6,365 nt of DNA from an uncultured Verrucomicrobiota bacterium (GTDB lineage Bacteria; Verrucomicrobiota; Verrucomicrobiia; Chthoniobacterales; SZAS-18), in assembly GCA_937873255.1 (NCBI GenBank), contig CALMVM010000097.1, positions 6,270 to 12,634 on the forward strand, in the 5' to 3' direction. Shown piece by piece: positions 1-5,874 of this stretch. Within the stretch, counting starts at the first letter, position 1, and each line of letters begins with the position of its first letter. The translations under genes and the position numbers were made by a program. The notes beneath the pieces are model-generated. The model was given only the letters and a program-made list of their open reading frames with translations, was not told the DNA's origin and searched no databases.

Positions 1-1
1 C

Positions 2-475
2 GCCACGTCCTATAGCGTCCACGGCGCGCAGGCGACGGGCTGTTCGCCCATCGCGGAGGCGATGCAAAAGGGCTCAGACCTCGTCAAGCCGGTCGCCAAA
101 CCGCAAACGATTGCCAAGTCCCTCGCCATCGGCACACCGGCCGATGGGTACTACGCCATCCACACGATGCGCGACACGGGCGGCGCGGCGGAGCACGCGA
201 CCGACGAGGAAATCATCGACGGCATCTGCCTGCTCGCCGAGTGCGAGGGAATCTTCGCCGAAACCGCCGGCGGCGTGACCGTCGCGTGCGCCAGGAAACT
301 CGTCGAAACCGGTAAGATCGCCGCCGACGAGAGCACGGTGCTCTGCATTACCGGCCACGGGCTGAAGACTTCCGAGGCCGTCGCGGGACGGTGCGGCAGC
401 CCGCGTTTGATCAAGCCGAGCCTGCGCGAGTTCGACGAACTCATCGCCAACGAAACGAACACCGCCGCCATCTAA
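2..475 (+). CDS. thrC: Threonine synthase, C-terminal part (5' end outside window)
   Basis: Converts O-phospho-L-homoserine and water to L-threonine and phosphate, the last step of threonine synthesis; a cytosolic PLP enzyme of fold type II. The frame is open from base 2, so the gene begins left of the window and only the last 157 residues are visible. Recognisable family blocks are HGAQATGCSPIAEAM, the TIAKSLAIGTPADGYYAI stretch, the conserved GIFAETAGGVTVA segment that follows a DEEI helix, and the late TGHGLKTSEAV motif. The PLP lysine lies in the missing N-terminal part. The TAA stop is 8 bp before the ATG of a ThiS/MoaD-like carrier, suggesting co-transcription. The same fold also contains cysteine and cystathionine synthases, but the TGHGLK block and the overall match favour threonine synthase strongly. 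Confidence 0.93.
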   Translation, partial: ATSYSVHGAQATGCSPIAEAMQKGSDLVKPVAKPQTIAKSLAIGTPADGYYAIHTMRDTGGAAEHATDEEIIDGICLLAECEGIFAETAGGVTVACARKLVETGKIAADESTVLCITGHGLKTSEAVAGRCGSPRLIKPSLREFDELIANETNTAAI

Positions 476-483
476 GACCTATC

Positions 484-759
484 ATGCCCACCAACATCCG
501 CATCCCCACCCCGCTCAGGAAATTGACCGGCGAAAAGGAGGTCGTCCAGGCCGAGGGTAAAACCGTCGGCGAACTGCTCGGCTCCCTCGACGCGCAATTC
601 CCCGGCCTGCGCGAACGCATCTGCGACGAAAAGGGCAGCGTGCGCCGGTTTGTCAACGTCTACCTCAACGACGAGGACATCCGTTTCCTCGACGAGCAGG
701 ACACCGCCGTGCACGACGGCGACGAACTGAGCATCGTCCCGGCCATTGCGGGCGGCTAG
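484..759 (+). CDS. ThiS/MoaD-family ubiquitin-like sulfur carrier protein
   Basis: A 91-aa protein with the beta-grasp fold pattern of MoaD, ThiS and CysO. An N-terminal strand (IRIPTPLRKLTG) leads to a helix around VGELLGSLDAQFPGLRERI, then FVNVYLNDEDIRFL, then DGDELSIVPAIAGG. It ends exactly in Gly-Gly, the C-terminus that is adenylated by a ThiF/MoeB-like E1 enzyme and converted to a thiocarboxylate that donates sulfur. The FVNVYLNDEDIR segment with charged residues is typical of the CysO/MoaD-like group. The start at 484 was chosen because it gives the usual family length of about 90 aa; the frame is open upstream only into thrC. It lies 8 bp after thrC, so a role in sulfur-containing amino acid synthesis is more likely than molybdopterin synthesis, but this is inferred from context. 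No activating enzyme or JAMM peptidase is visible in the window. Confidence 0.88.
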   Translation: MPTNIRIPTPLRKLTGEKEVVQAEGKTVGELLGSLDAQFPGLRERICDEKGSVRRFVNVYLNDEDIRFLDEQDTAVHDGDELSIVPAIAGG

Positions 760-825
760 CCATTCGCGCACCGGCCGATGCGTGCGCCGGAACCACTCCC
801 GGGTTGGCGTGCGATACTTTTCCCG

Positions 826-1179
826 ATGAAAAAGCTGCTCGCCCTGCTGTTGGTTTTTTTGACGGTCGTCGTGTCCGGTCTCCGTGCCGCCGACCAGGAT
901 TTTACGCTGGTCAACAAAACCGGATTCGACATTCACTCGGTGTACATCTCTCCCCATGGCGTCGAGGACTGGCAGGAGGACGTTTTGGGACGCGCCGTGT
1001 TATCCAACGGCGACCACGTGGACATCAAGTTCAGCCGCGACACCAAGACGAAACAGTGGGATCTGAAGGTCAGCGACAAGGACAGCAAGGGCTACGTCTG
1101 GGCAAACATCAACCTGCTCGAAGTCTCCAAGATCACCATTGAGTACAAGGACGGCAAGGCGTCCGCCACGTACGAATGA
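826..1179 (+). CDS. Small exported protein of unknown function
   Basis: A 117-aa protein. Residues 1-21 form a classical Sec signal peptide: MKK, then a hydrophobic core (LLALLLVFLTVVVSG), then LRA with likely signal peptidase I cleavage near residues 21-22. There is no lipobox cysteine, so it is predicted to be soluble and periplasmic or secreted. The mature part of about 95 residues looks all-beta: DFTLVNKTGFDIHSVYIS, then a VEDWQEDVLG segment, DHVDIKF, QWDLKVSDKDSKGY, and a closing KITIEYKDGKASATYE. The pattern 'N-T-G-x-I-x-x-V-Y-I-S ... W-x-x-D-V-L-G' resembles a family of small exported beta-sandwich proteins found across bacteria, sometimes misannotated as an enzyme; I know no function for it. 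The ATG at 826 is preferred over one at 778 because it places the signal peptide at the N-terminus. It lies 66 bp after the carrier gene, so operon membership is uncertain. Confidence 0.8.
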   Translation: MKKLLALLLVFLTVVVSGLRAADQDFTLVNKTGFDIHSVYISPHGVEDWQEDVLGRAVLSNGDHVDIKFSRDTKTKQWDLKVSDKDSKGYVWANINLLEVSKITIEYKDGKASATYE

Positions 1180-1210
1180 CCGCGAGCCCGCGCCCTGCAT
1201 TTTGTCGACC

Positions 1211-1450
1211 ATGAAAAATCGCCTCTGGCTGATGTTTCAACCGCGCCTCGTGACGCAACCGGTCGTCTACGAGTTGGGCCGGAAGTTCGAGGTGGTGACG
1301 AACATCCGTCAGGCCAGCGTCAACGAGGAAATCGGCATCGTTTCCATCGAGATCGATGGGGAACACTCCGAGGTCGAGCGCGCCATCGAGTGGCTCGATT
1401 TTTTTTTTTTTTATTTGGAGACGTTGGAGATCTACACCATCGAGGGTTGA
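1211..1450 (+). CDS. Stand-alone NIL-domain protein with homopolymer-encoded insert near the C-terminus
   Basis: A 79-aa protein matching the NIL domain (named for the Asn-Ile-Leu motif), which forms the methionine-binding regulatory C-terminus of MetN ABC transporter ATPases and also occurs fused to ferredoxins or alone. The visible pattern is LMFQPRLVTQPVVYELGRKF, then VVTNIRQASVNEEIG, then VSIEIDGEHSEVERAIEWL, the usual beta-alpha-beta-beta-alpha core. The last strand normally follows a Gly-Val turn; here that segment reads DFFFFYLETLEIYTIEG, with four phenylalanines encoded by a T14 run. The number of residues after EWL equals what I recall for the family, so the frame as given restores a normal length and an ordinary IEG ending. 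It may sense methionine or take part in homocysteine formation (inference from the family and the nearby thrC and sulfur carrier). The homopolymer could be a sequencing error, a slippage site or real. Confidence 0.8.
   Translation: MKNRLWLMFQPRLVTQPVVYELGRKFEVVTNIRQASVNEEIGIVSIEIDGEHSEVERAIEWLDFFFFYLETLEIYTIEG
1385..1412 (+). terminator. Terminator-like hairpin plus T-run inside the NIL gene
   Basis: ATCGAG (1385-1390), loop TGG, then CTCGAT (1394-1399) form a perfect 6-bp stem that runs straight into a T-run (1399-1412, 14 T including the last stem base), followed by ATTT. This is the layout of a Rho-independent terminator on the plus strand, but it sits in frame about 40 bp before the stop codon. 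The stem is short and has three A-T pairs, so its strength is doubtful. It may cause partial termination or transcriptional slippage, or may be coincidence or a local sequencing error. Confidence 0.4.
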
Positions 1451-1516
1451 GCAGGGATCGCGTGGCGACCGTGGTGCCGGGACGCAAGCCCGACCTGACC
1501 AAGCTCGCGGCCGAAA

Positions 1517-1666
1517 TCACTCGAAATCCACGCGCTCCGCAGCGACGCGCGCAATCGCGATCGGGTCGGACGTATTTTTGCTGGCCGTGTTGTAGATGAA
1601 CAGGCGGTTGCCCGTCCCGGTCAAGCACCGGGCGATGGCGATCAGATCAGCGGTAGTTCTTTGCAT
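1517..1666 (-). CDS. Possible small protein directly downstream of the PBP gene
   Basis: A 49-aa reading frame starting 11 bp after the PBP stop on the same strand and ending in TGA. The product reads roughly MQRTTADLIAIARCLTGTG, then NRLFIYNTASKN, then a helix-prone IAIARVAAERVDFE end. Codon third positions are mostly G or C after the first few codons, as in the neighbouring genes, and the residue mix looks like real protein. No upstream start in this frame is needed. I do not recognise the family. No Shine-Dalgarno is visible, which is also true of its neighbours. Position and composition support it modestly; the short length means chance cannot be excluded. Confidence 0.38.
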   Translation of the reverse strand: MQRTTADLIAIARCLTGTGNRLFIYNTASKNTSDPIAIARVAAERVDFE

Positions 1667-1677
1667 ACCGTGTCCGC

Positions 1678-4254
1678 TCAGTTAAACTCCAGCGGGTCCG
1701 GCGGATCGATCTTGACGGTCGGCAAGGAGTTCTGATTTTCCTCGCCGGGATTGACCGCCGTGGCGGGCAGCACTTTTTTCTCCGGCGTCGCCGTGGGGGC
1801 GACCTCGGGTACGCTGTTTTGCGAGTTGTCAGCCGCCGGTGGACGATTCCCCGTGTTATTGCTGACCGGTCGGACTGCGTCGTACGGGTCGTGGTCCCCG
1901 GCTTCGATGACCGTCGGCGCCTTGATCGGCACCGGCTTGACAACGCTGACATCGGTCGCGGCGACGGCTTGCGCGACCTTCGGCCCGTTGGGATCGGCGG
2001 CAAGCTTGGCGGCGTCCTTGTTCGCCGGCTGATTGTTGTGCGAAACGGCGAACATGCCGTTGGCCGTCCGCCCCCCGCCGTGGACCGGACACTGGCGCTG
2101 CGGCATCTCGGCTGCCGTCGCATAGGTCGTGTACGTCGTGCGGCGGCGTTCGCCGTCGACCGTGTCGTAGCAACGATCCGTGGCGAGATCGCCCGAACGC
2201 GTGCAAATTTCGACTTTCTTCAGGCTGGCCGGCACCGGGATATCCTTCGGGGGCAGGTATTGCGCCGCCGCGTTCATCACCTTGACCCACACCGGCAGCG
2301 CGACCTGGCTGCCGAATGCCCCCCGATAGATCGGGCTCGGCTTGTCGAAACCTTCCCAAACCGCGCAGGTGATCTCGCTGTTGTAACCCGCGAAAAGCGC
2401 GTCGGTGAAATTATACGAGGTGCCCGGCTTGCCGCCCGCCGCCATCGGTTTGAGGCCGTAGCGTTTGGTCGCCGGGGACCCGACGCCGGTTTTGAGCACC
2501 TGCGACAGCTCGTTGTGGACCTGGAAGGCCGGGCCCACGTCCACAATCCGCACCCGCGGGCCGGGCGTCGCGCGAAATAGCACCGTGCCGTCGGCGTCCT
2601 CGATCCGGTTGAGGATGTAAGGCGCGGCCGGCCGCCAGCCGCCGTTGGGGAAACCCGTGTAGGCGAGCGCGAGTTCGGAGAGCGTGATCTCGCTGCTGCC
2701 CAGGAACGTCGCCGGGAACTCGCGCAACGGCGAGTTGATCCCCGCGCGCTTGGCCAGCGACAGCACGTCGGCAAGGGTGGTTTCGTTGCCGACGCGCACG
2801 GTGGCGGCGTTCTTGCCCTCGATCAACGCGAGCCCCGCCGGGATCGGCCCGTCGTAACGGTTGCCCGCGCGCTCGACGCCCCATTCGCCGAGGATGCCGT
2901 TTTGCCCGCCGACCATCACCTGCCGGTTGTCGAGCACCTGATCGAGAAACAGGCGACCGGGGAAAATCCCTTTCTGATACGCCGCCGCGAAGACAAACGG
3001 CGTGAAGGCCGTCCCCGCTGGCCGGCGCGCCTGCGGATGGATGGCGCGGTTGTACTCGCTGTGCTTGAAATCCCGCCCGCCGACCAGCGCGATGATCGCG
3101 CCGTCGGAATTATTGACGGCCAAGAGTGCACCCTGAAGGTACTCAGGGGCGGCGATCACGTTATGGACGTTGGTCGCCGGCGCGGTGGCGTCGGTCGGGG
3201 AAGTCTGCGCGAGGCGTTTTTCCTCGTCGCTGAACCGCGCGGCATACTGCGCGTAGGTCTGATGGTTTTGGAAACCCGAGTTTTTCTCCACCTCGTCAAG
3301 TTGTTCCCGGAGCGCCTGCTCGGCCTCCTTCTGCACGCGGGAATCGACCGTCGCGTAAATCCTCAGCCCCTCGCTGACCGCCCGGTCCAGGCCCACCTGC
3401 GCGACGACCTGCTGGCGGATCGCCTCCAACGCGTAGCTGTCGCTGCTGGCGAGCACGCGCGGCTTGACCACCAACTCCTCATCGACGGCGGCCTGGTATT
3501 GCTCGCGCGTGATGTACTGCTCGTCGAGCATGCGCCCGAGCGTGGTGTCGCGGGCGTTCTTCGCGGCGTGCTTGTCGTGCCAGGGCGATTTGTTGTTGGG
3601 ACTGTTGATGAGCCCCGCAAGCGTCGCCCCTTCGCCGAGGGATAACTCCTTGGCGTGCTTGCCGAAGTATCCCTTCGACGCCGCCTCCACCCCGTACAAC
3701 CCGCTGCCGAGGTAGATGCGGTTGAGGTAATACTCCATGATCTGATCCTTCGTCAGCGTCGTCTCGATGCGATGGGCGACGTAGATTTCGAGGATCTTGC
3801 GCGAGAGCGTCCGGCCCCCGAGCGGGAAGGTGTTGCGCGCCAACTGCTGAGTGATCGTGCTGCCGCCCTGCCGCACCTTGTCGCCGCGCAAATTGCGGTA
3901 GGCGGCGCGCAAAATCCCGCGCGGGTCGCTGCCGCTGTGGGTGTAGAACCGGTTGTCCTCCGCCGACACCACGGCGTGCTGGAGATCGACCGCGATCTGG
4001 TTGAGCGTCACGACCTCGCGCTGCTGCTCGTAGATGGAGCCGAAGGCCACGCCGTTGCGGTCGAAGATCGTGCTGGAACTCTCCATCTTGCCGAGCGCAC
4101 TCATGTCCAGCTCGGCCGCCTTGGCCAGCATTCGCAGGTGCAGCGCGTACGCCACCCCGCCGCCGACCGCCGCCACGACCAGGAGGACGATCAGGGTGGC
4201 CAGGACCCAGTGACGGCGAAAAAAGGGGCGCTTGTACTTATAGGAATTCCGCAT
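1678..4254 (-). CDS. Class A penicillin-binding protein: intact GT51 domain, degenerate transpeptidase motifs
   Basis: An 858-aa inner-membrane peptidoglycan glycosyltransferase that polymerises lipid II. A short basic cytoplasmic tail is followed by one membrane anchor (about residues 17-40). The GT51 domain (about 60-260) has its motifs intact: SAEDNRFYTHSG with catalytic Glu99, GGSTITQQLARN (130-141), RKILEIYVAHRIE (152-164), EYYLNRIYLGSG, then AASKGYFGK. The penicillin-binding domain (about 370-665) keeps its landmarks (VGGRDF, SEYNRA, DALFAGY, VWEGFD), but SxxK reads TAFT (415-418), SxN reads GKN (480-482) and KTG reads KPG (609-611), so transpeptidase activity is probably lost. Next comes a Cys-containing segment with C684, C695 and C722, usual in related PBPs, then a Pro/Asn/Ala-rich, probably disordered tail (about 735-858). 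The start at 4254 puts the anchor at the N-terminus; the frame is open further upstream only antisense to the methyltransferase. It diverges from the gene at 4411. Confidence 0.92.
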   Translation of the reverse strand: MRNSYKYKRPFFRRHWVLATLIVLLVVAAVGGGVAYALHLRMLAKAAELDMSALGKMESSSTIFDRNGVAFGSIYEQQREVVTLNQIAVDLQHAVVSAEDNRFYTHSGSDPRGILRAAYRNLRGDKVRQGGSTITQQLARNTFPLGGRTLSRKILEIYVAHRIETTLTKDQIMEYYLNRIYLGSGLYGVEAASKGYFGKHAKELSLGEGATLAGLINSPNNKSPWHDKHAAKNARDTTLGRMLDEQYITREQYQAAVDEELVVKPRVLASSDSYALEAIRQQVVAQVGLDRAVSEGLRIYATVDSRVQKEAEQALREQLDEVEKNSGFQNHQTYAQYAARFSDEEKRLAQTSPTDATAPATNVHNVIAAPEYLQGALLAVNNSDGAIIALVGGRDFKHSEYNRAIHPQARRPAGTAFTPFVFAAAYQKGIFPGRLFLDQVLDNRQVMVGGQNGILGEWGVERAGNRYDGPIPAGLALIEGKNAATVRVGNETTLADVLSLAKRAGINSPLREFPATFLGSSEITLSELALAYTGFPNGGWRPAAPYILNRIEDADGTVLFRATPGPRVRIVDVGPAFQVHNELSQVLKTGVGSPATKRYGLKPMAAGGKPGTSYNFTDALFAGYNSEITCAVWEGFDKPSPIYRGAFGSQVALPVWVKVMNAAAQYLPPKDIPVPASLKKVEICTRSGDLATDRCYDTVDGERRRTTYTTYATAAEMPQRQCPVHGGGRTANGMFAVSHNNQPANKDAAKLAADPNGPKVAQAVAATDVSVVKPVPIKAPTVIEAGDHDPYDAVRPVSNNTGNRPPAADNSQNSVPEVAPTATPEKKVLPATAVNPGEENQNSLPTVKIDPPDPLEFN

Positions 4255-4365
4255 GACCACGCGACGGGGAAGCCGCGCCGGGCAAGCGCGTACACGGGCA
4301 GAAGTTCCATGAATACCCCCGGCCGCGCAATCCCTAAATTTCCGCCCGGCGGGCACGGATGCCGG

Positions 4366-4393
4366 TTGCCGGACGCCGGGAACGCCGTACTTT
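4366..4393 (+). promoter_or_regulatory. Candidate sigma-70-type promoter for the MidA-family gene
   Basis: TTGCCG (4366-4371) and TACTTT (4388-4393) are separated by 16 bp in the 156-bp region between the divergent PBP gene and the methyltransferase gene. The -10 box ends 17 bp before the ATG at 4411, giving a very short leader. The -35 box matches TTGACA at 4 of 6 positions; the -10 box matches TATAAT at 3 of 6. Placement is good but both boxes are weak, and I found no comparably good promoter for the PBP gene on the other strand. Confidence 0.28.
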
Positions 4394-4410
4394 GGCGGAC
4401 CCCGTTGAAC

Positions 4411-5649
4411 ATGGACGTACCCCCCGGCAACCGCGAACTGGTGGACTTCATGCGCCAGCAGATCGCCACCCACGGTCCGGTGACGTTCAAGTGGTTCATG
4501 CAGCAGGCGCTCTACCACCCGAAGCTCGGGTACTACGGCGCGGGCCGCGCACAGATCGGCCGGCGGGGGGATTTTTACACGAGCGTGAGCGTCGGCCGGA
4601 TCTTCGGCGAACTGATCGCCAAACAGTTCGAGGAGATGTGGGTGCGGATGAACAAACCCATCAGCTTCACGATCCTGGAGGAAGGAGCGAACGACGCGCA
4701 GTTCGCCTCCGACGTGCTCTCGTGGACACAGAAGTTCTCGCCCGAACTGCACGCGTGCCTGAAATACTGGATCGTCGAGCCGAACCCCAAACTCCAGCAG
4801 GAACAACAAGCCATGCTGAGCACCTGGCCGCGCAACAAGGTGCGCTGGAGCCCGAGCCTGGACTCGTTCGAGAGCGGGGCGCTGTGCGGGGTGCATTTTT
4901 CCAACGAACTCCTGGATGCCTTCCCCGTGCATCTCGTCGCGTCGGCCGGCGGTCCCTGGCAGGAAATCTTCGTGGACGCGGCCAAGCAGGGCTTCCGTTA
5001 TGTCTACGTGCCACCGTCCAATTCCCAGTTGCGCGCCGCCCTCGACCGCCTGCCCGTCCCCGCGCTGCCGCCCGGCGTGCGGGAATACCGCACCGAGATC
5101 AACCTTGCCGCGCCCCGCTGGATCGAGGACGCCGCGAAGGTGCTCGGGCAGGGCTACGTCCTGACGGTGGACTACGGCTACCCGCGCGACGCTTATTACT
5201 CGCCCGAACGCACCCAGGGTACCCTGGCGACCTACCGCGAACACCAGCGCGGCGATGATCCGCTGGTGATGGTGGGCGAATGCGACCTGACGGCGCACGT
5301 CGAGTTCACCTCGCTGGCCGAACGCGCCGAGGCCGCCGGCCTGCGGCTGGCCGGATTTTGCGACCAGCACCATTTCCTGGTCGGCCTCGGCGAGGGCGAA
5401 CTGCTGGCCATCGAGCGTTCCGCGCGGGAGATGACGCCGGACCTCCTCCATTTCATCCGCAGCTTCAAGGCGCTGATGCATCCCTCGACGATGGGGATGG
5501 CGTTCAAGTTCATCTGCTTCGAGAAGAACGTCCGTGCCGGGGACAAGCCGCTGTTGGGCTTCAATCGGTGTTCCGATGGGCGGGCGGTGTTGGGACTTCC
5601 GTCGCTGGAGACAACGCAGGAGCCTTACGATCCGTACGCCGCCATGTGA
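4411..5649 (+). CDS. MidA/NDUFAF7-family SAM-dependent methyltransferase
   Basis: A 412-aa protein of the COG1565 family. The mitochondrial member NDUFAF7 methylates an arginine of complex I subunit NDUFS2; bacterial substrates are mostly unknown. Family blocks are the N-terminal ALYHPKLGYYGAG and RRGDFYTSVSVGRIFGELIA (34-70), the SAM-loop region TILEEGANDAQFASDVL (87-103), HFSNELLDAFPVHL (162-175), LTVDYG (251-256), QGTLATYREHQ (269-279) and CDLTAHVEFTSL (291-302). The SAM loop lacks the usual second glycine-rich part, which may be lineage-typical. About 40 residues after the conserved FKFICFEKNV form a tail ending in EPYDPYAAM. The ATG at 4411 fits the usual family N-terminus; upstream the frame is open only because it lies antisense to the PBP gene. 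It converges on a minus-strand pair that includes a second family member, with 15 bp between stop codons. Confidence 0.88.
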   Translation: MDVPPGNRELVDFMRQQIATHGPVTFKWFMQQALYHPKLGYYGAGRAQIGRRGDFYTSVSVGRIFGELIAKQFEEMWVRMNKPISFTILEEGANDAQFASDVLSWTQKFSPELHACLKYWIVEPNPKLQQEQQAMLSTWPRNKVRWSPSLDSFESGALCGVHFSNELLDAFPVHLVASAGGPWQEIFVDAAKQGFRYVYVPPSNSQLRAALDRLPVPALPPGVREYRTEINLAAPRWIEDAAKVLGQGYVLTVDYGYPRDAYYSPERTQGTLATYREHQRGDDPLVMVGECDLTAHVEFTSLAERAEAAGLRLAGFCDQHHFLVGLGEGELLAIERSAREMTPDLLHFIRSFKALMHPSTMGMAFKFICFEKNVRAGDKPLLGFNRCSDGRAVLGLPSLETTQEPYDPYAAM

Positions 5650-5664
5650 AACGAACCGGCGTGC

Positions 5665-5874
5665 TCAGGATTGCGTGCGATGATGGGCGACCAGCGCGTT
5701 CGCGTGGCCGTGGCTGATGCCGTGGTTCGATTTGAGCCACTCGACGGTCTCCATGTGTTTGGCCTCGTTGCGGGTTTTGAGCAGGTCGAGCCAGTGCCCG
5801 ACGGGTTTTCCGTACTTTTTCTCGATGGACGGGAAATACGAGGCGAGACCAACCGGTTTTTCTTTTTCGCTCAT
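5665..5874 (-). CDS. DUF4287-type small protein
   Basis: A 69-aa protein with the DUF4287 pattern: an N-terminal ASYFPSIEKKYGKPVGHWLDLL helix pair, then METVEWLKSNHGISHGHANALVAHH, where the G-I-S-H-G-H-A-N core is the family signature (usually a G-hydrophobic-G/S-H-G-H-A string). The domain normally has this length and occurs alone or next to other small domains; its function is unknown to me. The start ATG overlaps the TGA stop of the upstream MidA-like gene (ATGA), so the two are probably translationally coupled. The first residues (MSEKEKP) are charged and probably flexible. It has no signal peptide or membrane segment, so it is predicted to be cytosolic. It converges with the plus-strand methyltransferase gene. 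Confidence 0.78.
   Translation of the reverse strand: MSEKEKPVGLASYFPSIEKKYGKPVGHWLDLLKTRNEAKHMETVEWLKSNHGISHGHANALVAHHRTQS

Noticed and set aside
766..787. Inverted repeat GCGCAC / GTGCGC with a 10-base loop between the carrier and exported-protein genes
   Set aside because: No T-run follows and such 6-bp GC matches are common at this base composition, so it is not supported as a terminator.
813..820. GATACTTT just upstream of the exported-protein start as a -10 box
   Set aside because: No TTG-containing -35 element at 16-18 bp spacing, and it would leave almost no leader.
1462..1599. Plus-strand GTG ORF of 45 codons with an AGGGA upstream and a protein-like VVPGRKPDLTKLAAEI stretch
   Set aside because: It is short, ends in a Cys/Trp/Arg-rich stretch and overlaps the opposite-strand small ORF. 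It is noted only as the alternative C-terminus if the T-run slips.
1616..1632. Hairpin CCCGGT-CAAGC-ACCGGG just after the PBP gene
   Set aside because: No T-run on either strand, and it falls within the candidate small ORF.
1819..2580. Plus-strand 253-codon ORF opposite the PBP C-terminus
   Set aside because: Arg/Val/Asp-rich shadow composition with no recognisable motifs; the minus strand is clearly coding here.
4191..4310. Minus-strand 39-residue ORF starting MELLPVYALARRG that overlaps the PBP start
   Set aside because: Possible leader peptide, but it has no SD, overlaps the PBP start in another frame and has an unremarkable composition; chance is more likely.
3655..4410. Plus-strand reading frame continuous with the methyltransferase gene, which would extend it by about 250 residues upstream
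   Set aside because: It lies antisense to the PBP gene, whose GT51 motifs are unmistakable; the upstream translation is Arg/Val/Asp-rich as expected of a GC-rich shadow frame. The family N-terminus begins at 4411.
4255..5481. Minus-strand frame open far upstream of the PBP start
   Set aside because: It is antisense to the methyltransferase gene. The membrane anchor right after the ATG at 4254 marks the true N-terminus.
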